NCBI GenBank assembly: GCA_022578605.1
Contig: MU394089.1
Location: 124,001 to 188,000, forward strand
DNA length: 64,000 nucleotides
DNA from: Camillea tinctor
Lineage: Eukaryota > Ascomycota > Sordariomycetes > Xylariales > Xylariaceae
Direction: 5' to 3'
The notes below the pieces were generated by a model, which searched no databases, was not told the DNA's origin, and was given only the letters and a program-made list of their open reading frames with translations. Of this stretch, positions 21,201 through 34,493 are shown in pieces (within the stretch, counting starts at the first letter, position 1; each line of letters opens with the position of its first letter). The position numbers and the translations under genes are program-made.

Positions 21201-23285
21201 ATGGAGGAAGACGCTCGCGAGGTTGAGCTATCGGCCATAGCTGCCATATATCCCGAGCTGCAGATCGACGAGAACGACCCCTATAAGGTCTCGCTCGAGC
21301 TGCCGGTGAGTCTGGTGAAGCCTCTAACTGTCCGCTTTCCAGCTGCCACTGAGGCCGCACCTCCTGTCGCCCCATCGCAGGGTCCGCAGCCGCCGCAGAA
21401 TGTTGATTCACAGGCGCTGTCCAACCTCCCAGCACTGCAGGTCAACATTACCCTACCTGCCGGGTATCCGCAGGATAACCCACCTAATGTGACAATATCA
21501 ACCTCACCCCCTTGGCTGTCGGCCGATATTCTAAGGAAACTAGAAGACGATGCTGAGAAACTATGGGAAGAGATGGGTCGCGACCAGGTCATCTTCACCT
21601 ACATCGACGACCTACAGCGATCAGCTGAAGATGTCTTTGGGCTAGTCGATAGTAGTGGCACTCTAGAGGTTGGTCCAGAACATAAAATTGCCATTCTAGA
21701 TTACGACATCAAGGCCAAACAGAGAGCTTTTGATAAGGAGACTTTTGACTGTGGTATTTGCTTAGGTGAGCTCATGCAAATCCCCATCTATTCTGTATTC
21801 TATTTTATTCATCGTACCAACTTGAAACTGACTGAACACGGGCAAATAGATCCAAAGAAAGGTGCCGCGTGTCACAAGATGCTAGACTGTGGCCACGTCT
21901 TTTGTGTCCAGTGTCTCCAGGATTTCTACAACAATGCCATTACAGAAGGTGATGTTGCTTCTGTGCAATGCCTTCAACCTAACTGTGCCAAGGAACGGGA
22001 AGAAGCGATTAGGAAGAACTCGGCAGCTAAGAAAAAGAAGCCCAAGACCTTCATCAGCCCTAGCGAGCTTCTACAGATCCCCCTGGAGCATGATATGGTA
22101 AAAAGATATGTCACACTGAAGCACAAGACCGAGCTCGAATCGGACAAAAACACAGTCTATTGCCCCCGTTCGTGGTGTCAAGGCGCCGCTCGGTCGAACA
22201 AGCACAAGAAGCCCCAGGGTCTTGAATTCGTCGAAGAATCCGAGGATGAGTCTGAACCAGAAAATGCGGCAGAGAAAAGTAGGACATTCAAAGCCGACAG
22301 AGACCTGCTGGCTATCTGTGAAGATTGTGGTTTTGCGTTTTGTGCTCGATGCGGTCAATCCTGGCACGGTGAGTTTAAGTATTGCATACCTAAAGAAAGG
22401 AAGGACGAGATCTCAGAAGAAGAGAAGGCCTCGCTCGAGTATCTTCAATTGCACACGACACCATGCCCGACCTGTGCGGCGCCCTGCCAAAAGACCCACG
22501 GTTGTAACCATATGCGGTGCTTTCGGTGCCGAACGCACTTCTGTTATATCTGCTCTGCTTGGCTTGACCCAGCAAACCCCTACCGGCATTTCAACATTCA
22601 GCCTTCGGGGGAGATCAATGGTTGCTACATGAGACTATGGGAACTAAGGGACGGAGACGGCGGTGACGTTGGAAATGGATTCGAGGGAGGCGGCGCTATA
22701 CACAATGCGAATGTTGAGGCTGGCCAACACGGTCAGCAGTTGGAAATAGTCGGTCAGCCCGGTCCGGCTCGTGTCGATGAGCCTGACGAGGCTGAAGGCG
22801 GACTACCGCAGGAAGCACCAGCAGATGCTCCTCCGCCTCACGACCAGCAGGTGCAGGCAGAACCCGGGCAGCCTCCTCAGCTACCACCTCAGCAACCCGA
22901 GGGGAGAGTTGCCGTTGCTCGTGAAGGACCTCTAGTCCTCCGCATTGAAGGCAACGCGCCGCCAGCTCGAGGCAGAGGAGCAGCTCATCGTCAACCAGGT
23001 GCAGCGGTTCCGCATGCACAAGCACAGGCGGTCAATCGAAGGGGTCGAGGCAACAGGAGAGGTAGAGATTTGGGGGTAAATCGGCAAAACAGAAATGGAA
23101 TTCAGGGGCAGCACCAGCCAGCGGGCAATAACGGTCGCATTGGCCGCAACAGGATGGGGATTGAAGACCCGCTCCGAGAAGAGAACCAACTAGATCCGAG
23201 ACAGGCAGCATGGGTTCGCCAATTCGTGCAGCTTGCCCTCAACGATCAGGAAGATCTGGTAGAGTGGGATAGCGATGACGAGTAA
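21201..23285 (+). CDS. RWD-RBR E3 ubiquitin ligase (ITT1/RNF14 type)
   Basis: RING-between-RING ligase that forms a Cys-ubiquitin intermediate. The N-terminal RWD domain covers about residues 1-150. RING1 starts at CGIC (Cys 184 and 187) and continues in HKMLDCGHVFCVQC; the IBR lies around CEDCGFAFCARC; RING2 is TTPCPTCAAPCQKTHGCNHMRC, where the Cys of GCNHM is the catalytic one. A long Gln/Pro/Gly-rich, basic tail follows. The frame is continuous, but bases 21766-21849 (84 bp, GTGAGC...ATAG with an ACTGAC branch point) are an in-frame, stop-free intron: removal gives ICLDPKKGAACHKM, which matches the family, whereas retention puts 28 residues into RING1. The spliced protein is 666 aa. RNF14 and yeast Itt1 act on stalled or crosslinked ribosome factors and on translation termination; the same role here is inferred. 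Confidence 0.9.
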   Translation: MEEDAREVELSAIAAIYPELQIDENDPYKVSLELPVSLVKPLTVRFPAATEAAPPVAPSQGPQPPQNVDSQALSNLPALQVNITLPAGYPQDNPPNVTISTSPPWLSADILRKLEDDAEKLWEEMGRDQVIFTYIDDLQRSAEDVFGLVDSSGTLEVGPEHKIAILDYDIKAKQRAFDKETFDCGICLGELMQIPIYSVFYFIHRTNLKLTEHGQIDPKKGAACHKMLDCGHVFCVQCLQDFYNNAITEGDVASVQCLQPNCAKEREEAIRKNSAAKKKKPKTFISPSELLQIPLEHDMVKRYVTLKHKTELESDKNTVYCPRSWCQGAARSNKHKKPQGLEFVEESEDESEPENAAEKSRTFKADRDLLAICEDCGFAFCARCGQSWHGEFKYCIPKERKDEISEEEKASLEYLQLHTTPCPTCAAPCQKTHGCNHMRCFRCRTHFCYICSAWLDPANPYRHFNIQPSGEINGCYMRLWELRDGDGGDVGNGFEGGGAIHNANVEAGQHGQQLEIVGQPGPARVDEPDEAEGGLPQEAPADAPPPHDQQVQAEPGQPPQLPPQQPEGRVAVAREGPLVLRIEGNAPPARGRGAAHRQPGAAVPHAQAQAVNRRGRGNRRGRDLGVNRQNRNGIQGQHQPAGNNGRIGRNRMGIEDPLREENQLDPRQAAWVRQFVQLALNDQEDLVEWDSDDE

Positions 23286-25566
23286 CAAAATAGGAGCCCT
23301 GATTGGACCAATAGCTAGCGGCCAATAGAGGTGATCTTCCCAAGATGGTAACGACAGCGGGCAGATATACCATGTTCTCGCCAAGTTCGGCCAGCTCGAG
23401 TTTATTGAATTCCCGCAAGGAGCTGCACCAAAGCAGGCTAGTATCTGGTACCGCTGGGGCACTATGTTACATCCTCCAGCGGCTTCCGGCAGCTGTCACG
23501 GCTGTAACGGGGATTTTCATAACAATGTACTCCTACAAGGCTGTGGCCCCAAGGTCCCTCTTCTCCTCCCCCCCCTTTAGCGTCTAGGTTGCATGGACTT
23601 TCTGAGATAGGCGATCTCGCCGTCCAGTGGTGTCACACTGCGTGACATTGATGGCGAAAATACCCCTTGATTCAGGCCTGTCTACAAAGACAAAGACATA
23701 ATATATAAAGGAAAATAATAATGATAATAATAAGAAAAAATAAAAATAAAATCAACAAATAAGTATGGTGATTAATCACATCGTTTTTTCTTCTTCTTCT
23801 TTTAGCTGCTGACTGCAGTATACTTACATACATATATACGAAATAGACGTGATAATTGACCAAAAAGGGGGGATCCCTCCCAAAAGGAAAATCCAGACAT
23901 CCAAGGACGACAATCTTGCTAGCTTTTTTCTTTTTTCCACCTTCACGTAATATTTTAGATATTGGATTGACTTATCGCTCAACATCTCCGCAAAAACCCA
24001 GATTTTGATAAATGACCTGTATTAGTTGTATTGTCCATGTCCGCCGGCGCAGGAAACCTATTCCAGTCTATCAATCTAATAAGCCTCGGTCCAATATTAT
24101 CGCGGACTTTACTTTGCTTTGCTCTTGGACCTTTTGTGTTTCTTGGACTTTTTTCTTTTTCTGGCCTTGCCTTGCCTTTCTCCTCCCCCCCCTGATATTG
24201 CTCTCTCCATCAGAGCTTACTAGCAGCAAGGTAAGTCCTTTGCAGAACCTTGATTTTGTGACTCATAAGCCTGGTAAAAATAATAACCAATGGTTTTCTA
24301 TGGAGGCACATGTTTTTTATTTTATTTTTACACTCTCTGTGTTCCCTGCTTTCCTATTGGTATCGTACATGTATGGCCGAAGTAGGCAATCGTGTTCTCG
24401 CCGGTCGGTCGGTGGTCCTCCTAGGTATTGAGAGTGGGTTGGAAATATTGCAATATTTTTCCCTTCGGCCCCGGCGCTTGTGCTTTTTGCTAGTAGCTGT
24501 CAGCAAGATAGCTATGACGAAGAGGATATGTAGTTAGTTTTATTATCCCTCTCTTTATTCTGCTCTAAATAGTAAAGTAAAGCTCTGTTGTTCGATTCCC
24601 TGTTGAAAGATCGTCGTTGTACTCTTCTTTCCGCCCTCCCCCCCTCTTCTCCTCCACTGGCCCCAAAGAAACTGTCTAGGTTTATCTAACTCTGGCTGAC
24701 TTCGGAGATCGTCTTTTGAAATTTGGGGGCAGAAAAACGAAAACAGCAGAAAGCTAGGTTAGGTACATAGGTAAGGGTATACACTACCTACCTACAGCAC
24801 ATGGTACGTATGTATTCCGTACATACAGGTATGTCTAGGTTAGTGTAGACCACCCAACTCCACAAAGCTTGGGGGCTTGAGCCTAACATGAACGGGCATG
24901 GGATGCTGGTTTAGTGTAATATGTCGACCACCGAATTCCGCGGGGGCAACAAGGTTTTCCTATTGGCGCGCACATAGAAGAGACCTTTTCTTAATATTAT
25001 TGTTTATTTTTATTCCTTTTCTGTCTTTCCTTGCTTGTGAAAGGACGGAGGGATGGATGGTTAGATGTAATAAATATAGAGAGAAGAGAAATAAAAAATA
25101 AAATAAAAATATCACTAGAGGTAAATTATTGTCTAAACCTAGGAAGATAAACTACCTTGTAAGGAATGTATAGGAAAACATATAGGGGATGACTTCTTTG
25201 GTATTTCCCTATCTCTACAACTTACACCATATTGCACTATATCATACAACTTACGCTACCTACTTTGAGTTTGGAACTCCCGCTTCGGAAACTTTGCAGA
25301 AACATTCATGGTACAGTAATAAATAAAAGAGGATGGTTCTGTGGAGCCGATCATGGATTTCTTGACCCAAATCACGAGAGACCCAGGGTCCTTTTTTTCT
25401 TCTTTCTCTTTGATTTCTTTTCTAGTTTAGTGCAGTAGTCTCTTTAATTCTTCTTTCACCTTGTTCTCTATCGTTTCCGCCTTGAAGTAAAAAAGAATGA
25501 AATAGAGGACGCTAAGAAGACCAAGGAACAGCACCTTTCGGTGGAGGGATTTATTTTTGACCATTT

Positions 25567-25656
25567 GATGAACGAACGAATGAGCGAACGAATGGGTGCA
25601 AAGATAGGTAGATGAACGAATGAATGAATAAACGCGAGGGCGAGTGAGCGAGCGAG
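25567..25656. repeat. Degenerate GAACGAATGA / GAGC tetranucleotide tract
   Basis: Interrupted 4-base periodicity (AACGAACGAATGAGCGAACG and later GTGAGCGAGCGAGC) within the large gene-free region. Confidence 0.65.
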
Positions 25657-25726
25657 CCTCCTCCTTTTCCTCCTACCCCATCTCGTCAGATGATCAACAT
25701 CGCGCGTGTACATTATGTGTGGTAAG

Positions 25727-25778
25727 ATGTATGTATGTATGTGTATGTACGTGTATGTATGTGTACGTGCATGCGTGT
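25727..25778. repeat. TATG/TGTG microsatellite
   Basis: Imperfect ATGT tandem repeat with GT and ACGT variants, about 13 units. Confidence 0.8.
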
Positions 25779-27164
25779 AATTATCATCATTATCATTTTC
25801 TTGACTCCTCCTATCTAATGTACGATATCTGTATGTATGTACGCTAGGTACATAGTGGTTAGTGGTATGTATCTCGTCCTCTCTCTCTCCCTCTCCCGCT
25901 CTCTCTGTCTCTTTCTATCCATCATTTCTGTATCTATTGATAAATTATCCCCGGTTTAACCCCCTTCTTCTTCGGAGTAATACAATTACGAAATTTTTTC
26001 TCCTCTGGCGATCCCCTAAAACCAAAGAAAAAGAGACCCAAAGAGGCCGTTTAGGGGCCCACCGTCAAAGCGCTTGGATCGCGCGTTTCTTCGTTTCTTT
26101 CTCTCTTCTCATCTATCTTACATACGTGTATCTCTTACGCGCGCTTTGGGGCGTAGTAGTGTAGCAGGTGAAGGTAAAGAAAAGGGAAAAGGGAGGACAT
26201 GGCGTCTCTTGATTAAGCTTGCTAAAACGAAATATCCTTGATGCCACATGTTACCCGCGCACTAGCCCGTAACATCGCGCCGTGCGACGACTGGCCGTTC
26301 AGGGGGGGTGGATTTGGATGAGCAATGTCGTTTTTTCCCCTTTGTTTTTTTTTTTTCCTTTTTTCTCTTTTCTTTTGGCCCCCTCCCCTGGATCACAGCA
26401 CCGGCGCTAAGGTACACAGGTAAGCAAGAAAACGGCTTATACTATATATAATAGTAATTGGTTGTATAAGTAGCATCGGAGGTGGGAAGCAAGGCAGCTT
26501 TGACGACCGAATCCAGGACTAGTTGCAGGTCCGATCGACAGGCTCTACAGGTTCTACTGCTACGCAGCACACGTGGGGAAACATATTATATCTTAGTTGG
26601 CGCAGTAGCGGCAGCACCAGGAGCAGCACCAGTAACTGTAGCAGTAGCAGTGACGGGTCTTAGGGCAGTTGGTAAATCTTCAGCAAGCGAGATGATGAAA
26701 CATGCCTTTCCCGCGTTACCTTGGGGGCCTTTTCTTTCTTTCATTTTCGTTTCTATTTTGTTTTTGCTGCCTCTACTTTGCCTCCTTTTCGACCACTACC
26801 CCCTTACCAATACGACCTACCTCCGCAAGATTCTGTTTGACCTTTGCGTTGGCGTGGCGCCAAAACGATGAACGGTTAGCCTCGCTTGTCTTGGTCCCTT
26901 GCGAATAGAAGCTGCGTGATATGCGCGGTCTTTTTACTGTAATGTACGTTACGTACACCCAGTCATTAAGTAGAAATACATACACACATGCATCTGTCCT
27001 CACAAAGACATGTGCTAATCACTGAATGCTGGCGGTCGAATCCCTACCTGAGATTGGCTAGGTTAATAACCTAGGCGTATATTCGGCCCTTCCAGGCTAA
27101 AACGGTGATGCATGGATGACGGCGCCTCTGTTATATAGCCTTGTCATCTCGGCAACAGCCTGGT

Positions 27165-27210
27165 TAGGGGGGGAGGGGGAAAAGGAAGAGGAAGAGGAAG
27201 AGGGGGGGGG
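27165..27210. repeat. Purine tract: G-runs and GGAAGA repeats
   Basis: All-purine 46-base stretch with a G7 run, a G5 run, four GGAAGA-type units and a terminal G9 run. It could form triplex or G-quadruplex structures. Confidence 0.7.
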
Positions 27211-27288
27211 ACCGTCGTGATAGGGGAGCCTTGCATCTGATAATGTACATATGTAGCTATTATCGGAGCCAACCCAAATAATCGACGG

Positions 27289-27340
27289 TATGTATGTAAG
27301 TATATGTATGTATGCATGTATGTATGTGTGTGTGTATGTA
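27289..27340. repeat. TATG microsatellite
   Basis: Imperfect TATG array with an internal TGTG segment, about 12 units. Confidence 0.8.
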
Positions 27341-28440
27341 GTCGGTATGATTTCGTCACAGTTAGACAAAACGTCCTGCCCCGAGACAAGGTCGGAAACT
27401 ACGTGGCACGAGAAAGGACGAAGAGAGGTAGAGAGTACTGTGGTGTTGAGGGCAGCTCGAAACTTGTGGCTTACTCTTGTCTCCTCGCCTCGCGAATGCA
27501 GTGCGCGTGGGCTGACAAGCCGGACCCGAACCTCAAAAGCCCAGGTTCCGATCCAGTGTGCCTCAGTATTAGGTTCTGCCATCAGCCTCGCGAGAATCCT
27601 GCTCTTCGCTATGTATGCCTGCTTTGAGTAGTTCGTCTTCTGACGTGCATCAATGGTGGGTGCCCCCCAATATGCATGGTCCTTATTGCACCATGAAGCC
27701 ATCCGCGACGCTGACGCCGCAGCGGTGCGCCAGTTGGTGTGTCACGTCGCGTGCACCAGATATAGAGTGGCGGATCCGATAATAGATACCACCGTGAGCT
27801 TCTGGAACGCCGGTTGAAAGCATCGAAGCGGACGTAACCGTGGCTCCGTCGCTGGGTAAAGTGGGAAAGGGGGCAGTGTGAATTACATTGCTTGGGAGTC
27901 GTGAGGGCGCAGTCTGCATCCCAGCAAGGTGGGCAAGATCTGGGGTTGGCGGTTGAGCTAGTCACACACATATTGCAACTTCCAATAGGGCTGCGCCTTT
28001 GGGATTGGATAGGAGACTGGATGGAGAGAGAGACAAGCGGGATGGATCGTTGCTTAACAGGGAAGGGGGACAGAGGATCCTAGCTCCAAACTTTCCTCGA
28101 GTTCATTATCAAATCATCACCAATCCAACGGACAGCGTAAGAACGGTTAGAACGGAGATAGGTGGCGGCAATTCTGTTACTTGACTGGCTAGGGATATCG
28201 GTATCGTTTGAACCATGAATACTGTCTGTACCTTCCCCTTACAGGTACATGTCTTTCGCAAGTTGCGGGATCTCCTTTGCATGGCAGACAAGCCTCCCCG
28301 TAACCCCTCTCTCTTAGTAGTGAGGTCGTGTTCGGAGATATTGGCGTGCGAGTTGATGTGAGTGATGAGTAGGATCAGGATAAGGTTATGCGATGCGGGA
28401 ACACCCAGAATCCTTCAGCAAGATATGTCTCTACCGTGAT

Positions 28441-28465
28441 GGGGGGTATAGGGGTAGGGGGTGGG
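28441..28465 (+). repeat. Potential G-quadruplex motif
   Basis: Four G-runs (6, 4, 5 and 3 G) separated by loops of 4, 2 and 1 bases on the plus strand, fitting the standard G3+N1-7 rule. Confidence 0.6.
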
Positions 28466-29407
28466 AAGGAAACGGAGGGTAGTCAAGCCAGTTAGAGCGG
28501 CAGCTAGGATATGTCATTACAACGTCCTTCTAAACTGGGAGTTCGGACCGAGACACATAATTATCTAACACGTACATTAGGTAGTTAGGGAGGCAAGTAT
28601 TTTGTACAGCTTGGCAAAGCAGTCGAATAGATAAGTAAAGTGAGATGACGAAGGAAAAGCTCCGGCGTCTTCATAACTAAGCAACATCAAGTTAGATACC
28701 TGGGTTAGAGTAGGTAGTCGGTATCTTAATTTGCCCAAAGATAGACATAGCTGATTACTGTATGTCGTTGTAAGTGGGAATCTGGGATAGGGTAATCAGA
28801 ATAACATTGACGTGCTGAACTAGGTAAGCAACTCGAGGTTTGGGTCAGTTTGATATGGTTATATAATCCACCCGTAACGCGGCTCTTATAACTGTGATCT
28901 AGTATAGGTTGATTATTAACTACTATCGCATCCTCATTTAGCTTTCCCTATCTATACTCGAACCAGTTATTATACACGACTCAGTTATAAATCTGGGCAA
29001 ATCCACATTGAAAATCTCACGATCCACTTTGGTTTAATAACACGATACGATCAATCTGTGCAAAGTACGATACGGTAGCAGAGCCGGAAGTACTTGTACA
29101 TGGGCTGGGTACATGTTCAGAGTTAAGAGAACAAGGCAACTTGACTGTCCCCCCCTCTCTCAGGGTACTCCTCATCCTCTTCCTTCTCTTCTCGCCCCCG
29201 TTCACTTCCACCCCTGGGAGTGGACCCCCTATTAAGGACTAACCCTAGTGGACTGACATGCATGGCCCCGCATCGGTTCATCCTCCCACGGGCTATCATT
29301 ATGAGACATCGCCTGATTTTAGAGCGCTAAGCTTTCTTCAATACTCATTTTGCTTCTCCCGTCCCTTTAGTATCTTTAGTAGCGTAGAAGACTTGTGTAG
29401 GTAATGT

Positions 29408-29448
29408 CTGTATGTATGTAGGTATGTAGGTATGTATGTATGTATGCG
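29408..29448. repeat. TATG microsatellite
   Basis: About ten TATG/TAGG units. Confidence 0.75.
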
Positions 29449-31070
29449 TATTCTAACGCTATCGTTACCACATACGTAATATAGCTCTCAGGCACCATAT
29501 CACGCTCACTTACGTGCTACAGTGGCATTAGGGGCCGCTCTCTAAGCCTTATCTTACACAGCAGAAGCCTTGCAATTCCTAAAGCAACGCTCTCCTTTGC
29601 CTGAGGCTTGCAGCCGCAGGCGTTCAGTGTCACTGTATCTCAAGCTACCTCGGTAGATTTGGGTCATCAGATTTCCATTCACAGGGGAAAGCAGACCAGG
29701 AGAAAACCAGAAAATGTCACTATAGCACAGGGGTTGGCTAACACCGCAGCACTGTCCAGGAGAAATATACTTGACTAAGCGTTAGTTCCTTCGCGGGTAC
29801 CTGCCGCCCGCACGTTAGGACCTTATGTACCGTACTCCTTCGACAACGGCTGGCGTGTGTAGTCAACTGTTTGTCATCCTTATACCCGAGGTGGTCAGCA
29901 TCGTCTTTGACGATTTGTCGATACGCTATACGTAGATAGAGTCAGGGTATTTCCGTATTTGCCGACAAGGGGCAATCCTCTCCTAGACACCATACGATTG
30001 CCAAGCCCAGTGATGATAACATAGAGGAGAGCTCGTTATTTGGAGAAGGAAGACGATGATGGGCACGAGATTCCGCGCACATCAGGCCTGTCCTATCACA
30101 TACCCTCATGCTCACTACGCTGCACTAACAATGTCTGTTGCGTCATGCCAATATGCGGCGGCAGAGCTGCTTTTCCCTCTCTCACTGCCTAGCTTACTCA
30201 CTCATTCACTTAGTCACTGTCTCTCCTCGTCAGAGTTCGCGAGCGGGAAGGGAGATCGTCCGCTGTCTCCTCGTGGCGGCAGAAACGGTGTCGCACAGGA
30301 AAATGGCGCGTCGGCTTGCCATGTGATTTGACCAAGATTCCAACCTACCACGATGAACCTTCAGCAACCCACACGACCTTGGACCAATGATAATTACATG
30401 TTGACCCCCATCTTGCTCACTGACTAAAAAGTTATTGCGAGATGGCAGCTTGGACTCGCTTAATAGTAGTAGTGTACATACGCAGTGAACAGGGCTATCA
30501 GCAGGGGGCTGCTTTGTGCAGGCATTGCTAGATCGAGTTGCAACCGGCCAACGGAGCCCGGGATCGTCATTCAAATGGAGTCTGCCGGTCGGTCACTCTC
30601 TCTCGAAAAAGGTTAGTACGGGAAAGGGGAGGGGGGCAGGAGAGAGGGGAGGGATCTAGGTTAGTGTAATGTGTAGATGAGGAGGAGGATGAGGAAGAGG
30701 AGGAAATATGCAGGCTCCGTCCCTCATAGAAACTTACCTGCTTAACAAAGCCTTTCATAAGTTAAAAAAAAAAAGAAAAAAAGGACGAACTAACCTAGAG
30801 AGAGACTTAGAGAGACACAAAGGAGCCACCCCTGATTTCTCGTATAGGTTTAGTCTTCATAGTTAGGCTACACACTACTGCATAGTAGTTAGATATGTCA
30901 GGGTACAGGGCTCCTCGGCAAGGGATGGACACAAGACAGGGTTGGGGAGAAGGACGTTATGTATGTACATTAGATACGTGAGCTCAGACCAGATTATAGA
31001 ATATGGGCCAACCGATTTGTCCGTTCTTCCTGACTGGAAATCTGGGCTCCGTGAGATGGGCATCTTTGAC

Positions 31071-31091
31071 CATCGACCATCGACCATCGAC
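31071..31091. repeat. CATCGAC x3 tandem repeat
   Basis: Three perfect 7-base units inside the gene-free region. Confidence 0.75.
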
Positions 31092-31674
31092 CGGTGCTCA
31101 CGATGCTCATCCTCGTCATGCTCATATGTACTGGATCTGCGTGTTTCACAGATCCGACCGAGTCCCCCCGAAATCCTTGTGTCGGTCCCCCTGAATTCAT
31201 AGTACTTTATCTGCCGCGATCTACTATAGTTTACTCACCCTCCCCACCCTTACGCAGTCTGACGATCCTTGGAGCCCGCTCTACCTGAACCTGACGTCGC
31301 CAGAGCTCTGTCCTCTTCCCTTGTTTTCTTGATTATTATTATGACTAGGAAATGAGGTGATAGAGGAGGGGGGAAGAGACAAAACAGATCCGTTTATACG
31401 AACGCAGCAGACAGAGCCTTGCTACACACGGCCTCCGGAAACCCAGAACGCCCCCGGGGATCTTAGAGTAGTAGTAAACTCTTCAGCTATCTGCATCCAC
31501 GTCACCTGCTGAAGCGCGGCACAATATGCATTCAGGGGCCATGTCTCCACCGTTTCTCTGATCTTGGATATGGGGGTTACCATCCCGTGCATGACACGGC
31601 AATCTTGGAGAGCATAGCGACGATGTATCGATCTTCAACTAGAGTATATGCCACCACGGGCTTTACGAGGTTTG

Positions 31675-31704
31675 ATTTCAGGCCATTTCAGGCCATTTCA
31701 GGCC
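31675..31704. repeat. ATTTCAGGCC x3 tandem repeat
   Basis: Three perfect 10-base units inside the gene-free region; no family recognised. Confidence 0.8.
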
Positions 31705-33911
31705 TTACTAAACTTAGTCGGCTATAGCCCGCAGCTCGTGACCGACGCCATACACGCCGTGCATACATAACATTTATGAACTTTATCTTGGACATAAAGT
31801 ATTGGTCCAATATTGGCAGTTGGGGCTATAATAGCCACCACATATAGCCCTTTAACCCGGCCTGTTAAGAGCAAGGTTGGGAGAGCTTGGGGACATTATC
31901 GGTCCAGCATCATCCAATCAACATCCCGTCTCCTGAGAGGCCACAGTATATCACACAATTACTGATTATTCTCTTCGAGCCTCTTGAAATTGATTTTCTC
32001 TTCGTTATTTTGAAATGTTGGCGCAGATCACCACCTGACGAGGACGCTGGTTCTCAAAGAAAATGGGATTTTGGGATCATGGCCCTCCTTTTAACCCTTT
32101 TCACCATTTGGGAACGGCCTGACCGCTCTTGTTGTCCGAGTTCGCACGTCGAGCCTGCCTTTTCTCGTCGCTGGCCGTCTAGAATAGGAAGGGCTTTGAC
32201 CTGTTTCGAGCGCGACAGTTGATGGTGGTATCCACATGCCTTCAACGGGTTTTGTGGAGTTTTATTCGTGTTCGTGGGAATAAGTTGCGAACCAAACGAT
32301 GTAGAGAACCTTGCTTTGCCTTTCTCTCTATCCCCTTGGAGAGCCTTCCTCTGTGTATTTATGGAAAAGGAAAAATAGCTAACCTACCTACCTATCTACC
32401 TCCCTACCTGGTCTCGTCGGTGTAGGTAGGATGGATCACCGCAGCTTGTTCATACAAGCGCGCATCCGCTGTTGGGAAAAGAAAATATGCGCCATCAAGC
32501 GTTGGAACTTGTGAAGCAACCACGCCATGTGGTCTTGGGTAAATTTGCAGCTGGGGACGAACACTACCCACACACGAGGCCACGGAGTAGCAGTGCTACT
32601 CGACGATCTCGTGAAGAAATGTCCGGTAGCCTCCTCCCCCCAAATTGACCGGCTGGTTCCTTGTTAGCTCGTCCGGTCTACATAATAGTAGTCGTCTTTG
32701 TGGAGCGATTCTGAGCTAGTCCACATAGTATTATCGCGCGATCTGCCGGCTTCATTCTATCGCGCTTCTAGCATGTAGTCCCGACCCTTTATTTTTTTTT
32801 CTTGCCTAGAGGATCAGGACAGCCGTCCCTTGTGACACAACTATGGTATGGAAAATCAGATTCGGGAAACAAATCGACTGTGGAGTGGTTATTATTTTTT
32901 GTGAGGTAACATCAGAGCCTTGCGGTGACCATACAACCCACCCCGTGTCCTCTACGCGATGGATTATTCACACACATATCTCTCATGACTATACTATTTC
33001 TCTCCCACCTCAATATGAAAGTCTCGGCTCTGCACCAATACTGCAGGCAGAAACCCGAGAACGTGCGTGTGTGTGTGCTGGTGAGACCAGCGAGGGTTGA
33101 TTAATATGAGTTGCATCATGCCGCTCACGGGCGGACTCCTATTTTAGAAACAATTACATGCTCCCATTTTAGCCCGCGCAGCTCATTTCTGCGAACATGG
33201 AAAAGCCGCGGGAAAGGGGAGCACAGAGGAGGGAAGGCCCCGTCGAATGAGAAAGCGGCTCACAGACGCGAGCAGCACATTCTCGTCATGAAAGGTGTAA
33301 AATAAAAGAAAATAAAAAAGGAGATATGTGTGAATGACAATAAGAGATGGTCTTATTATGTGTGTCGCTTGAGTAAGCCAACCATTTTGGACTTCTCCTG
33401 CACGTATTGATTAGTACCGGCATGAAGTGGCCTTTCAGTTTGCACTGAATATCGAATTTTTTGTCACCATTTCCTCCAATCAGGCCTATTTCCTTCTTCC
33501 CCCGTTCAGATAGCTCCAAAAAGGGGGGAGGGAGGAGGAGGAAGAGGGGGGTCAGCGCAGGATTTCTGGCCGTCATTGGGATCATTCATCATTAGTTGAA
33601 GAAAGAGCTGCATTTTGAGCTCCTTGGGGATTCGAGTATGGCTCTACATTGTATGCTGTGACACCCCAGAGGCTTACATGGCCCTCCGAGGTGGCGTGCT
33701 AGGTTGACCAGCAGCAGTGTCCGGTGGATCTGTTCCTAGGCGCACGCTGGTCCAAATCGGGAATGTGGTGACTGTGAGTGTGTGGTGATCTAAATTGTAT
33801 CCTCCGCATTTTTTTGCCTCACAGCAGCTCATCACTATTCGTTCTTTTTTTTTTTTTTTTTGCCAATCTCTAAAAAAGGGACCGATCATAGGTACATACG
33901 TCCATATATCC

Positions 33912-33948
33912 CATATACATACATATATACATACATATATACATACTA
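33912..33948. repeat. ATAC/ATAT microsatellite
   Basis: Imperfect TACATACATATA array, the opposite-strand sense of the TATG arrays nearby; a T17 run lies about 60 bases upstream. Confidence 0.7.
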
Positions 33949-34493
33949 TATGCCTGCGGACGGGGTGACGAGCAGAGAGCCTCTTTGCGTCCCAGTCGAC
34001 TTACAGATATAATACTAGATAGAGCTACATATTGCGCGTGTATAGTGTACATGTAAAAAACGTGCTCTTAATTTTTTTTTGCCTTCCCCTCCCCCCTTTC
34101 TTCTGCTTCTTTTTCTCCTATGTCTTTCTCGTCTCCTCCAAATTTCCTTCTTCTATAGGGCGAGTAGTAATAGTAATATCTCTCGCTCAATAGTTGCTAG
34201 TCTAAGTAGAGGGCATGTAAATGCTTCTCATCTCGGGTGTTCTAGTTTCTATACCCGTATCATATACGTATGATCGCAATCAGCGGGCCCTTTACCTCAA
34301 GCGAGATTTTGTTATATTGGCATCGACTATTTGGTGTTTTCGCATCTCCCGGTTTCGGTTCGTAGACCGAGAGTTATCATATCATTCCTATATCAGCCCG
34401 CCTACTATTGCCCAGGCGCTGCGAACCCAGCCTCTTTCCCCAACTAAACGATACAGGAGAGAGCTTTCTCCAGGACAAGGGTAAGTAAAACTT

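Noticed and set aside
21766..21849. Treating the RBR gene as a single exon of 694 aa
   Set aside because: The 84-base segment has full splice signals and disrupts RING1; the spliced form fits the family.
24591..24615. tRNA-like T-loop word GTTCGATTCC
   Set aside because: Flanking bases do not form a T-stem and no anticodon or acceptor arms were found.
27031..27055. tRNA B-box-like word near GGTCGAATCCC
   Set aside because: One T is missing from the TTC core and no cloverleaf can be drawn.
27097..27702. 201-codon open frame on the minus strand
   Set aside because: It translates a TATG microsatellite and a purine tract; no motif or plausible gene structure.
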